From Triglochin maritima (lineage: Eukaryota > Streptophyta > Magnoliopsida > Alismatales > Juncaginaceae): DNA of 64,000 nucleotides. Location: assembly GCA_963682175.1 (NCBI GenBank), contig OY821771.1:31764201-31828200 (forward strand). The letters run 5' to 3'. Below the pieces are notes generated by a model. It saw nothing but the letters and a program-made list of their open reading frames with translations, made no database searches and had not been told where the DNA came from. Made by a program: the position numbers and the translations under genes. Of this stretch, positions 10,861 to 23,572 are shown one piece after another (the stretch's first letter is position 1; each line of letters starts with the position of its first letter).

Positions 10861-12112
10861 AACACTCTTGAGTCAAGTACTCTTACCCTTATGAGGCTAA
10901 GCAAGCACAAGTTCTCGACTCGACCCTAAAATGCTAATAGAGAATGTAAAGGGGAGGAGACTAGAACGTATAAGTAGGTGAGAAGAAGATGACTCAGAAG
11001 AGAAGGGAAACTTAACTCTAAAGATAGAAAAGAGGGTCGCTCAGAGGTTTCCTAAGAGAGCACGGTTCAAACAATCCTAGACCTAGTGTCGCTTAGATCT
11101 AGACGACTCCTAACTGGTTGAGTCGAATTGATTTGCTTGATTCACCTCCCTCACCAATCAAACCAAGTTGGCCAGTTAGTGTATAGCTAGTGGGGGCGCT
11201 TCCGACAGAGTCGGTGCCAATTAGACAACCACGTCGCTTGGAAGACTTTCGTCAACACAAAAACACTTTCTAGACACCAATTGAATTCAATTAGCTTCAG
11301 GTCATAGCAAGTCAAATCACTCTCCTCCTTAATTGAGTCCGAGTCCTTAGGGGTCAATGTCTAATTGATTTTAAATTTAGGCTTAGGTGACACTTAGGAT
11401 TGTGGTTTGTGGGCCACGGAAAGGTGATGAAATCCCCACCGTATCTTTTCCTACGGAGTCGCCCTTAAAGTAGTTTAACTTAGATCTAGCAAAGATAGTC
11501 AAACAATGGTCTTTTTAATGGGGGCAATTGCAAGGTTGTATGCAACTAAATTATATGCTTAATGCAATCGATAAAAACTGCGATACGTACCTTGCCTCCA
11601 GCACTCTTCAACAAAAATAATTTGCAATAATTTAGCAAGAGTAATGCAAACAAAACATTATATGATGCATGCACTAAGGTCTTTCTAATCTTGCCAATTT
11701 TAGGTCAGAGTTGAATTATTGCCAATTATGGAATTTAAACCCTAACACGTGCAATTCTACGAAAGGAAACTTTTCAACAATTCGGATTTTACAAGAAAGG
11801 CAAGAAAAGTTACCTCCGCAATGCTCAGTCGGGTTCGCCGCCCGCTCTTGGAGATTCCAGTAGCTCAATGCGACCACCCAGAAATGTAGACGACCCCAGA
11901 GAAAAATGAAGACCAGAGCCCTAGCTTGTGCGGCGATTCCGCCGCAAGTCCTCTTGAAGATGCGGCGATTCCGCCTCCCAAGTGCCTCAGAACGCTCCCG
12001 AATTTCGCCGCGCGCTCTGTTTTCTCCTGCTACACAAATTCAAATACTTAGATCGCGCACAAGGTAGACAGGAAAAATCGAAAACACAAAAACTAACGAA
12101 ATCTTCGTCGCC
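10861..12112 (-). other. untranslated leader of the non-autonomous element
   Basis: It lies between the primer-binding site and the gag-type ATG. No ORF is supported. Near the LTR (11825-12015) it holds GC-rich inverted repeats (GCGGCGATTCCGCCGC and kin) of the same type as in the LTR promoter. Confidence 0.6.
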
Positions 12113-12130
12113 TCCCCGGCAGCGGCGCCA
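12113..12130 (-). promoter_or_regulatory. primer-binding site, tRNA-Asp type
   Basis: On the minus strand, six bases after the 5' LTR, the sequence reads TGGCGCCGCTGCCGGGGA. By family knowledge this complements the 3' end of plant tRNA-Asp (one mismatch from the usual TGGCGCCGTTGCC form), the primer used by Athila/Tat elements. Confidence 0.88.
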
Positions 12131-12136
12131 AAAACT

Positions 12137-13369
12137 TGATGAGAATTTTATTTATACCGCAAGTGCACGGCGTCTATGAAGACGTGGCAAGTACGGGTCG
12201 AACACAAGGAGGGAGAGATTTCGTTGTTAGTGTGATTTCGATTTAGGGGAAGAAGGGAGAAGAAATAAGTTGGGTTTTTTTAGTATTTTTGATTTAGTTA
12301 TCTAAAGTACGAAACAAAAGCAATTAGAACTAAAACAAGAAATAAGAAGAGAAATCCGTTGGGTGGAGGTTTAGATTTAGGTTTAGATCAGAGAATTACT
12401 GAAACTTATTGTAAATCATGTTAGTTATGAAGCATTACAAGATAAATGACTTAACATAAACTCAAGTAATCAAAATAAACTAATCATGAACTTAAAATAA
12501 TAACATGCAATTCATCTTCTCTAACCCTCATTCCATCACCTCCACCCTTTGGAAAGAGTTAGAAACTCATGGAGGGAGGAAGAAGGGGTCCTAGAGAAAC
12601 TAAGAAAAGAAAATTAAAAACATAAAATAAAAGAAACAGAATTTTATTGCTAAATTATGGAACAAAAGGAAGAACTCCTCACAACATCGTTCTCGGGGCT
12701 ATTTATAGCCGATACAAGGGACCTAAGCATGAAATAAGAAAGTACACGCGTCAACACGCAACCGGTAAAATTTTTAGAACATGAATCTAAATTGGTGCGG
12801 CGGATTCGCCGCAATTTGCTCTTGAGGTGCGGCGGATTCGCCGCAATTTGCTCTTGAGGTGCGGCGGAATCGCCACCTTTTTGGCTCAGAATCGACCCGG
12901 ATTTTTCCTGTGTGTTTATGGTATGATTTCAATGTCATTTGCGCGTCTGGATTGATTCTTGCATATCTTTGGAGATCCGAATTAATTTCTTCATATATTT
13001 GGAGATCCACATTGATTTTTCTTTATATTTTATCCATAATAATAAAAGCTACTCGTGATTTGCAATTAGGTCCTTCACTTTTTGCAATTAAGTCCCCGGC
13101 TACTTTTGTGCTTAAGTCCTTGTTCTTTTCGTAATTAGGTCTTGAATGCTTTTATGCTTGGATACATTTCCATTTGAAGTCCGATAAACTTGAACTTGGT
13201 CTTTATGATAGAAACGAGTCTTTTGTACGCGTTTATGCTCGGGATGTGGGTAAATTGCATTCAGGTCCCTGTATTCTGTAAATAAGACTAAACACATACC
13301 TTAGTAGCATTTATTGATGTAAAAGTAATCTAAATGAAAGACATATGATGCAATGTATGCAATGCATCA
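12137..13369 (-). repeat. 5' LTR of the non-autonomous element
   Basis: It is the same length as the left LTR and identical to it apart from one noted base (12524). It would supply the promoter: TATAAATAG at 12699-12707 (minus), with the dyad array upstream at 12794-12868. Confidence 0.95.
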
Positions 13370-13640
13370 GTCACCTTTGTGACGTAATCCGAGCATGACA
13401 CTAAATTCAACGCTCGAGAACTCAATCACGTTTTCTCAAAATTTGAAACTAATGTTGATGTGGTCGTATGTGTTGACAACATCATACACAAATCTTTTAT
13501 CCATTGTGAACTCCGTATTAAAATGGAAGAATGGGGTGAAAGGGGTGTCATCTAAAAGCTTCCAATGCTTGTTCATCAACTTTCCTTCAATGGACATCAA
13601 ATTATTTACGAATGTGATTGGGTAGCATGACAATTGCAAT
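13370..13640 (-). pseudogene. 5' piece of the DUF1985-like gene
   Basis: The minus strand reads YPITFVNNLMSIEGKLMNKH, then RFVYDVVNTYDHINISFKF. After a frameshift comes VIEFSSVEFSVMLGLRHKGD, ending at the GTCAC duplication. The pattern, a strand/helix block followed by an EFxxMxGLR motif, recalls DUF1985 proteins of plant transposons. It continues at 6634-6824 once the intervening element is discounted. Confidence 0.45.
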
Positions 13641-14119
13641 TTTGGTGTAGATCATGCGCCTCTCTTTTCATTTTCAACCTATAAAAGTAACATTTGACAT
13701 TTTCAATATACATTACAATACACTGGGGTATAATAAACATCACATGAAAAAAAATCTTAAACATTGTCCAAACTGAATGTATTTATAGGGACAACAGATT
13801 CTCGAACACCAAACGATCCCTTCTTGTTGTGGGACTTCACCACGCACAATTGCTCGTCAACCGATATTTCATCGGTACTCATCTGTGATTTTAAAAGACA
13901 AAAATTAAGGCAAACCTCTCTCCCTTAATTAGTTCTAACAAATCTCAACTTCAACAAGAAATTCGGTCTTCGCCCCTGCCTTCGTTAATCTCCTCCACCT
14001 ACGAAGTCCTGACCGTCTGGGTATGCTGGGTACAATCTGGGTACGCACTTTTCTCGTTTTGAATGGACTCTTCTATCTGTTCTTTCCAGACTTTTATTTC
14101 CCTGTCCTTCTATTCCAAT

Positions 14120-14400
14120 TTAACAAGGATAGAAGCCAAACACACAAGGAATTATCTTGTTTAACAAGGACACAAACACAACCACAAACACAAACACAAA
14201 GAAAAACGCAAACACACAAGGAATTATCTTGTTTAACAAGGATAATGATCCAAACTGATTTCTAAATATGTGTGTTAGGTTGGTGGTCGAAACATGGTGC
14301 TTGGATTCCATTGAGTATTGTGTTTGCGTTTTTCTTTGTGTTTGTGGTTGTGTTTCTGCTACAATATCATTAAGTATTGTGTTTCTGCTACAACCTTAAT
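14120..14400. repeat. CA-rich/GT-rich inverted repeat
   Basis: ACACAAGGAATTATCTTGTT occurs twice (14142 and 14214), with CA-rich sequence between. It is mirrored at 14315-14395 by TTTTTCTTTGTGTTTGTGGT and similar. The two arms could pair into an imperfect stem. It is probably part of a decayed foldback element. Confidence 0.5.
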
Positions 14401-14599
14401 CCACACATTTAAAAATCGATTTGGATTCCATTGAACACTATAAGCTTCCATATAACATTCCATTGAAAAATTCAACATTACATATTCCACGAACAGAAAA
14501 ACAAACAAAAACACAAACACACACACATGAAAAAAAATTAATATCTTCCAAATCATTTGGAAGAGACTAAACCAGTCAAATGTCGCCTGCAAGCCCAGA

Positions 14600-14969
14600 A
14601 GATGGTTTTGTTGATTTCTTGGAATTGACTCAGCTTCACAAGCTTCCAGAGAAGCTTCCGCGTCCCTGGGTCCTTAATGCTCTCGTTCGGTTTCTCCACC
14701 AGTGGTACCAGTGTTCCATCGTCCCAAACGAAGTACTAATAGTGAATGGTTGGCTTCAAAGAGCCACAGACATAGAACGTTTTGCTAAGTTCGTTCGAAG
14801 TGTTGGACCACAACTCCATTGCCATCAAACCACACCTACAAGTGTGATAGGGTAGACGTGAAACTCCAGGTATTTCGACGAGGGGACAAACTCTCCATAT
14901 TCGTCCACTAGTGATGTACCCATCTTCATCACTTGAGTAGTCATTGTTGGCATTGTGTTGGAAGGCCAT
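14600..14969 (-). pseudogene. GRF-type zinc-finger protein fragment
   Basis: From ATG 14969 the minus strand reads an acidic start (NNDYSSDEDG), then CRCGLMAMELW, KTFYVCGS and, past a stop, YFVWDDGTLVP. The C-x-C-G ... F-Y-x-C ... F-x-W-D-D layout is that of GRF zinc fingers, which plants often carry in transposon-linked genes. The in-frame stop (TIHY then TAG) before the FVWDD block breaks it. It may have been captured together with the DUF1985-like gene on the same strand. Confidence 0.6.
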
Positions 14970-15189
14970 TTTTCGGGGGTGATCGAAAACACAACTGGAT
15001 CTACGAATGCAATAGGGCTTAGGGTTTACGAACTATAAATGGAAGACACTATGACATATGATTTTATAGACCATGTAATGAAGGGTTAAGTCTCTTCGCA
15101 TACCTTGTAATGTGTGTTTGTGTCTCTTCACTCAATAATGAAAGGTTATGTCATGTATGGAAAGGTTTTGTCTCTTCGCATAATAATGA

Positions 15190-15330
15190 CCCGTCCCTAG
15201 CCGAAGTGAAACGTCCCATGACTTTGAATCGTCCCTAACTCATCCCGTCGCAGGCCTCAGACGTCCCAGTGCAGGACTGACTGGTCCCGAACCGAGACTA
15301 AATCGTCCCGAATAGGTGTCTATGTATCAG
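15190..15330. repeat. degenerate GTCCC-spaced repeats
   Basis: CGTCCC or GTCCCGA recurs six or more times at 15-30-base spacing, in the style of CACTA subterminal repeats. No terminal CACTA was found next to it. Confidence 0.4.
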
Positions 15331-15453
15331 GACCCATAATAGACGTCGCTTTCCTTTCACATAACATAACATGTATATATTAATATGTGTACCAATTTAT
15401 TATACCTTGTTAGATTCAAATTTAATCAAGACAATGAGACGGGGGGGCGTTTT

Positions 15454-15751
15454 CTACAACTAAATAAGTTGGGTCGTTTTCTTCAGCTAAATAAGCTGGG
15501 TTGTTTTTTTATTACAAAATAATCTTGTTCATTTTCTTGAGCTAAATAAGGTGGGTCGTTTTTAGTACTAAATAACCTAGGTTGTTTTCTTGAGCTAAAT
15601 AAGTTGGGTCGTTTTATGAGCTAAATAAGTTGGGTCATTTTCAAGAGGTAAATAAGCTGGGTTGTTTTCTTGTGGTAAATAAGTTGGGTTATTTTCTTGA
15701 GATAAATAAGTTGGATCGTTTACTTGAAATAAATAAGCTGGGTTGTTTTTG
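15454..15751. repeat. 27-bp minisatellite, about 11 copies
   Basis: The consensus is GCTAAATAAGTTGGGTCGTT plus TTCTTGA, with copies of 24-31 bases. Because 27 is a multiple of three, the minus strand translates as a nine-residue repeat (NNPTYLPQE-like) over about 75 codons (15595-15819). This is probably incidental. A weaker related array lies at 16235-16400. Confidence 0.85.
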
Positions 15752-17029
15752 AGACCCTCCCTGGCAAGGAAGGGATCCCGGCCAGGGATGGAAAAGTCTG
15801 GCTCACTAGCACATGCCACTTATTTTATTCATAACATCCTCATCTAAATATGGAATTTGATGATTTTAGATCCGTCGGAAAGACAATTAAAATGAGCACA
15901 TATTCGTTTCTCTTACAACTTGCCAAATTCCGATGATACAATGGTGAAAAATGTGTGTCAAGACATTTTCGTATTTGGAAACTGAACAATCGATAAATCA
16001 TCAATAATTTGTGCATAACTCTGTCCTCCGATATCCAAATAAGGTGATTCAAGCTGACTCATTACAAAGAAGATGTCGAGAAGCAAAACTTTTGTAATTA
16101 GCAACCTAATGGGCTCTTAAAAGGTGTGGAATACTTCTAATTTGTGAGAATAGAAAACAAGCTATGTCGTTTTTTCCCACCAAAAGAGTTGTCATTTTTT
16201 CCACCAAAAGAGTTATGACACACCAGTGTTGTGTTGGTTATTTTGTGAAACGACCCAGGTTGTTTGGTTAAACAAGTTGGCTCGTTGGTCATTCAACCCC
16301 GGTTGTTGGTTCGTGCAACGATCGGGGTTCTTTCGACCAGACAGCCTAGGTTGTTGTGTCAAACGAGCCAGCTTGTTTGGTAATTTTACAACTCGTATAC
16401 AACCTGGAGCCTGAAGGTGGGAGGATGTTCCTCGCCGGTTGGGGTCATCTTAAGGTGAGAGTTGGGGATTTTGTGGTTGGTTGATTAAAGGATTTGAGGG
16501 TTTTTTTGTTTAGAGGTCGTGTGGGTATTTTGGACTTAGAAATTTGAGATGCATTAAAAATTATTAAATTTGTGGCCTTAAAAAAACATACGGTAATTGA
16601 CCTTTAAAAAAACCATTACTAGAATACTAGTGAAATATTTCGATAAGAACATGGACCATTACTAGAATACCCGCTTTCAACCAACTCCAGGGAAGCGCAA
16701 TTAGTTTTTCTTCAATAGTTCTAAGACATAAAATCGAAGTAAGAATCAGAAAACCAGAAGAACTGGATATTTCTGACTTGACCATCTTCATATCCATCTA
16801 TGTTTTCTTATAGACGCGTCCTTCATGGGCATCTTGGGAATCAATCCTTGAAAGATAGATTAATGTCATCTACTTCCTGCAATGATGAGACAAGAGCATG
16901 CCAAGACATGCATTTGTTAGAATCAAACGTCTAATAATAAGTAAAATAAAACCTCAATGAACAGAGGAGGTAGCAATTTTACACAGCATTATAGAACAGG
17001 TTCTCATAGAAAATAAAGAGTCAGTCAAT
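15752..17029. other. intergenic, no gene supported
   Basis: AT-rich sequence with degenerate AACNAGCCAGGTTGTTTGG-type repeats at 16235-16400. ATTACTAGAATAC is repeated at 16615 and 16659. I see no coding region. Confidence 0.5.
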
Positions 17030-18201
<1,172 letters not shown>

Positions 18202-18926
18202 ATGCATAACATTTGCACCATCAATATCATCAAAATATTTATCAATAAAAAAAAGTAATGAATGGAGAAAACATTCAGTCACAAAAAATATTTACCAAGC
18301 ATTTACTCAACAAAGTAACACACACACACACATCAGAAAGCAATACTTTTCTTTTTACAAAAGTAACAATGTTCAGCAGTAACACAGGGAGAACACATTG
18401 AAGCAAGCATGCTCATAAAACAGTAATCGCACCAACAATTCCATCTCCTTGTTGCTTCAAAGACAAACATGGATAGCTGCTAGTGTATAGGCCAGACTCC
18501 TACGAGCAACACTTGATCTAAAACAATTTTTTCGGGATTGCCCCCCAGAATGTACATAATAATAGATACTAAATTCAACGCAAATGTGAATCTGAATTTG
18601 TCATAGAGTTAATGTTAAGGGATTTCTAAAAACAACGCAAAGAATCCATAATCTACCTCATTTTAGATATAACAAAATTACAAATGAGACTTGTTGTGCA
18701 CATCAGCTACATATAACAACAAAAAACATTGTTATCTTTAAGATCATGACAGATATCCCTAGCAAAAAGCTGTATAAAACACAATTAAAGGCATCTATTT
18801 AACATACTTACATACTGATAGTCTCCTTTGGACATATACCCACACCTTACACTAGAATCTAGCACTTCAGACAATTAAAAGAAATTGGTCCAAAAAAAAC
18901 TAACACAGTTAAACATGCAATCTTAC

Positions 18927-20497
18927 AGCATCTTGGCAGAGGTCATCATTTCCAGATTTCGCAAGTTGCCGATACTTGTGACCATTGGACCCTAGGCACT
19001 CAACAACTTTTGGAGCAGTAATGTCATTCATGACCTTGCAGCTTGGGCTGATATAGCTTGTCCCAAGACCGTTTTGCTTTTCTCGGTCATCATTCACTTT
19101 GTAAGAGTTTATTTCATTCAACATTTGTTCAACTTGACTCTCACAATTATGTTCAAAATCCCGTCTGTGAAATAAATTTATCAAAACAAATATACTTTAT
19201 ATAAAATAAATCAAAATTTTAAAATTTAAACTAACTCATTATACCTTTTATTTTTTTTCGAATTCCTTTTAAGACCCATGGATTTGGATGTCAGTATGTC
19301 ATGTGGGTAAAAAATCCGATATTCATATTTCTCATGCACTGGTAAGCTTGAATTTCTGATGATTTTGCCGAATCCGTTATCAGCCCATTTCGTTCCCCAA
19401 GAATTTTTTACAAGCCAAAAATTCCGATTTTTTCCGGTAGTGCCGTACCCGACCAAAATAAAAACATGTGCTCCAATATCGTCCTTATCCAAACCTTTCA
19501 AATCTCTATTATATATTTCGTTAGCCTGCTTTATTAATCAAATGAGATTAGTCATTGTATATTCGAAAATACAAAATTAAAAATAAAGTAATAATTTAAA
19601 CATACCCTCAAATTAATTAAATTTTTTCCAATTGTCATTTCTAAAATAACCGGCGTATATTTCAGCGCATGAATTACTTTTGTTTCTAATTTACTCGTCC
19701 AGTTGCAAACATTTTCTAAGTAAGTGACATAGTCAGTAATATACAACCGAGGTATTTCCTGAAAAAAATGTTATAATCAATAAAAGTTATAAATTTATAT
19801 TCTAATTTGAATTACTAGACATTAAAAACTAAACTTACAGTATTATACGGACACACTTCTAAGGTGCCGATACCATGCTCCATCGCGTATTTCATTGTTA
19901 ACTGAATGAAATATCCATATTCTACCGGCAATTTTGAGCAATCTTTTACTAAGTCATGTACTGATAGTGATATACTTTTTTTCATCTTTATACGCCCACC
20001 AATTTCAATGACATCAATTGTCGCGCATGCCCAACATGTTGCTAAAAAACAAAAGAAAAGTATATATAAATAAATGAAAACAATGGTTGCTAATCATACA
20101 TAAAATTGTTGTGCAAGAAAACTAATGAGTAAAGAATATTACCATCATCTTGGGTTTTTATTTCAGTTAACAATCCTGTCGCTCGCCAATCTAACTCGTA
20201 GACAATACTCTCCACTTCGCCACTGTCTAGCGTTGGCACACATGTCCCAGACATTCCAACCTGCAACAAACACCATTTGTGACATAAAAATCTTTTAATT
20301 AGTTGGTTATTCGCAGTGAATTGTGTTCAACAGAATTGAACATAACAAAAAATGGTCGAAATGGAATTTGAAGATGTTATGCTACGTACGAGTGCAGGGA
20401 AAACCCCTCCGAAAGCAAGGCCCGGTCGTAATGGTAGGAGAACAAAACGAGTAGACGAATCCACGGTGGATGATCCACCACCAGAGCTGCTAGTCAT
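18927..20497 (-). CDS. papain-like protease to ATM chimeric gene, six-exon open frame
   Basis: Proposed exons are 20390-20497, 20143-20260, 19839-20041, 19606-19758, 19245-19525 and 18927-19164. All introns are GT-AG, phases agree throughout, and there are 367 codons without a stop. ATG 20497 begins a Ser-rich stretch (TSSSGGGSSTVDSSTRF). The papain fold follows: DWRATG...IKTQDD (oxyanion Gln), TCWACATID (active Cys), GAHVFILVGYG (His) and FWLVKNSWGTKWADNG (Asn). All four catalytic-site residues are present. The propeptide is missing, and cysteines expected for disulfides are few. The last exon turns into ATM kinase start (APKVVECLGSNGHKYRQLAK and SGNDDLCQDA). If the last donor is not used, the frame ends five codons later. 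Whether it is transcribed is unknown. Confidence 0.72.
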
Positions 20498-20509
20498 GGT
20501 GGTGTTGGG

Positions 20510-20800
20510 CCAAGGGAAGGTGTATTCTGGCTTGCACAGTGATGTGTTGACCATCTCTACCTCTTTACCAGTTATCTGTAGGTTGGTTTGCGGATACTCT
20601 AATACAAACTTAGAGTTATACATGTGTCGCTCAATGTAGCCGATTCTGGTCCTTAATCCCCACCCAACTAATTCAGGAAATCTCAATGCCTGCAGACAAC
20701 TTTCCTTTTGTGGGACAGCAGAATGATCCGCGATGGAGAGCATACTGGGACACCTCACTGTCACGTCCAGCGTACTCTTTCTGTTTACCTGAACCACTCG
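20510..20800 (-). other. unidentified conserved coding-like segment, copy A
   Basis: The minus strand is open (VNRKSTLDVTVRCPSM, RFPELVGWGLRTRIGYIERH, PQTNLQITGKEVEMVN) and is repeated at 47613-47860 with the frame largely conserved over the second half. No family is recognised. It lies between the papain-like gene and the alpha-amylase exon and belongs to the segment duplicated in this window. Confidence 0.4.
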
Positions 20801-21295
20801 TCAAACAAACAAGAAAAGAAAAGAGTTAGACCTAGCATATATGGAAGCAAAGCAACATTGCAGGCTAGTTGGTAAACATAGCAGATGAATAACGTGAGTG
20901 CTGTGAATGAAGCATGCCCTTCAGAAGAAGCTTAATTTCCTTTATAGGTATGCTCAAAAGTAAATATTTGGTAAACAAGCACAACAAACAGAGATAAAAA
21001 CTGGGTGATTTAACTAATACTCCTGTCAATATCATTTTTGAATCATATACATAATTTAAATTGATAACATTATACATTACTAGCTTATTCATGGACGAAG
21101 TTCCAACCAAATCAAGTTTGAGTAAATACACTGAATAGTGCCATCTAAAGCTACAAATTAATGTCTTGTACATCTCCAAGTATTTACAAAAAGAGTATTT
21201 ACCAAAAAAGTGTGGAAAATGTGAAATTCGGTACACCACCCATTTGAAAAATAATAGCGTAACTTGATAATATATATCAGAGAATATTATCTTAC

Positions 21296-21512
21296 GGCAT
21301 GAAGTATCCCCTTTGTCGTGACACCAGAAGTAGCATTTATCCAATCTATGATTCTTTGTCTGTTTGCATCTTGATTGTGGTCCATCACATCATAAGTATA
21401 ACCGAGAGAATCCCAATATTCACCTACATTTGCTTCCAAGTATTCTTTAAAATAGCCTCCCCACAAACCCCTTCTGAAATCTAGTCTCCACCCATCATAA
21501 CCAATTTCACTC
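21296..21512 (-). pseudogene. alpha-amylase exon (plastid AMY3-like), copy A
   Basis: An exon with AG and GT borders reads SEIGYDGWRLDFRRGLWGGY, GEYWDSLGYTYDVMDHNQDA and RQRIIDWINATSG, VTTKGILHA. This is the GH13 starch-hydrolase core carrying the nucleophile Asp (RLDF) and the acid Glu (GEYW). Relative to the family it lacks about six residues before GEYWD and a few after NATSG, and neighbouring exons are absent. The wording is closest to plant alpha-amylases of the large plastid type, from memory. A second, differently damaged copy lies at 48652-50980. Confidence 0.85.
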
Positions 21513-21830
21513 CTGTGGACAAAGAATCATATATGTCTCGAAGTCAATCAACTACAAATTCTGGTGAACCAAAAATGGGTAAGAATGCATCGAAAAGGAA
21601 GGAATCTGATACTGAAGAAGAAGATTAAGAGACAAATATTGTGAAGTCCAACTCAAGAAGCAAAACTAGGCAAAAAGTCGTCGTGGGTTGAGACACACCA
21701 AGATGGTAAAGAAAAAAATGGTTGTATGAAAGAAAGAAAAAAGTTTGTTTGAAAAAAAGTACAAAGTATTTACATTGTAGAATAAGTAATTTGTGTGAGG
21801 GTTTTAGTGCAAAATAGACACACGAATTCC
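21485..21830 (+). repeat. segment shared with copy B, plus-strand ATG remnant
   Basis: A stretch after the amylase exon is nearly repeated at 50945-51800. On the plus strand it contains an ATG-led frame (MSRSQSTTNSGEPKMGKNAS), then an acidic run, ending in TAA. The final 115 bases (TTTGTTTGAAAAAA ... GTGTGAGGGTTTTAGTGC) occur three times in the window (21714, 47394, 51698). Confidence 0.6.
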
Positions 21831-23572
21831 ACCACAAACAAATCAAGTGAACAACTGATACTCTATTCCACCATAAAAAAGTGTCGTACAGAACTATGCT
21901 CACAAGAGGCACAGGAAACCGGTCTGATATATGAGTTGAACATAAATATAAATAAGAGAACTTATGGCACAAAAATCCAATTGCAATGTTATAAGGCATA
22001 GGGACTGGAGTTCACCTTGGTTGAAAATGACATGATATTCTGTATCATAAAAGGAACAAAAAGATTAACGAGTAGAAATACACTCTATTAATAATGCTTC
22101 AAACAGAGGCTACATGTGTATGCAAGCAACTACCACAATGACTATTTCAGCAACATTTTTTTCCTACCCTGGTGGCCCTCTGGCGTAACCACTTCCTCCA
22201 TTCTCCTTTGGCTTTGACTAACACATGTAATGATCTACATCTTAATTAGTTATGAATTGTTTGTCCCTGTGTTGAAACTTGATTACATGTATATGAATTC
22301 TTTTTTATTTAATTGGAATTTTCTTATATCAACTGAGACGAGGAAGTGCATGATTTCAAACTGCCTGAAGTGCCCTGTATTGGACATGGACACGCCTCGG
22401 ACATGTATCTAACACTCCATGTGGTGTGTCCGGGTCATTTAGGTAGTTTGCAAATTCGTACATGGCTTGGAAACGTAGGGACACCAGACACGCAAGGACA
22501 CAGGTTTCCATAAGGGGACAAATCAATATTTGTGATTTTTGAATTATTCAAGATTTCTCTAACTCCTAACCAAAATCTCTAGCATCCCTTCTTCCTCACC
22601 CTCTTCTTTCTCTACCTACACTCTTATCTATCTTCCTAGATGCCTCTCCAACTATCATTGATCCCACTATGTGCAAGTTTTATAAATGACAATTTAATTT
22701 AATGTTGTGTTGGAATGATGATTGATAACGTGATATCATATATTTTGAGATTATTAGTCAAAGTAAAATTTAGGTATATTATATAGAATTAACAAATAAT
22801 ATTTTAATAGTCGTCACCATGTTAAGTCGTGTCCTATTTTTCTGAAAAAATCTGTCCCCATGTCCATGTCGTCTCATATCCATGTCTCGTGTCCATATTG
22901 ATGCTTCATTGACTGAGAATGAATTACTATATATTCTCCATTTGTCTCTATATTTGACAACTAAAATCCTTTACTGCATATACTCCCACTACTGCATACA
23001 CAATGGCTCTATGCAATGGTCATCCGCACAGAGATTACATACTCTATTTTAGAATATTGATTTTTATTCAAAATAAAAAAAAAAAGAGACTGTGTACTGA
23101 AAGAAACTGAAGACAGATATTAAACAAAATCATGTTAGAAAGTATATGATTTCAACTAGAGTAAAATGGGAAAAGCAATGTAGAATCAGAAGGATCATCA
23201 AAAAAATCATGATGGAAGTATAATTTCTACGACCGGTAGAGAAAGGGAATAACAAATATGTAGAATCACTAAGGGCACATTGACTTGGCATGCCACAATA
23301 AATAAACCTATATTAACCTATAACCATGAACATTTTGGCTTAAAAATAGCATTCACTTCCAAATTTTACAACTTCTGGTGCCTATGGTTCCAATTCTTAA
23401 CTTGTGATGAACCAGTAACCAGACAACATAACCTTGGGTTTGAAAAAAAATTCCTCTAAGCAAACAGATGAAGAAAAAAATTACTTCAAACTACAGAAAT
23501 ATATCAAATAACAAGAAGGTATATAATCTCCTATTTGTCCTAGCCAGGGCTTACATAAAATTCAACACTTAC
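21831..23572. other. no gene supported; degenerate repeat at 22370-22920
   Basis: GGACATGGACACG-type strings at 22380-22510 and their inverse (CATGTCTCGTGTCC) at 22860-22900 suggest an old inverted-repeat transposon. The rest is AT-rich with no recognised exon, although RAD16 exons would be expected here if the gene were intact. Confidence 0.4.

Larger units (their letters stand above)
6825..13369 (-). mobile_element. complete non-autonomous Athila-like LTR element
   Basis: It is 6545 bp long, flanked by GTCAC at 6820-6824 and 13370-13374. Two LTRs of 1233 bp (6825-8057 and 12137-13369) differ, as far as I could compare by eye, at one base (7212 g versus 12524 a). A primer-binding site abuts the right LTR and a polypurine tract abuts the left one, so the element reads on the minus strand. 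It carries one gag-type ORF and no protease, RT or integrase. It must depend on enzymes from another element. The near-identical LTRs mean insertion was recent. Confidence 0.95.

Noticed and set aside
20865..21344. 159-codon minus-strand ORF (MDKCYFWCHDKGD...)
   Set aside because: It reads part of the alpha-amylase exon in a wrong frame and continues through its intron.
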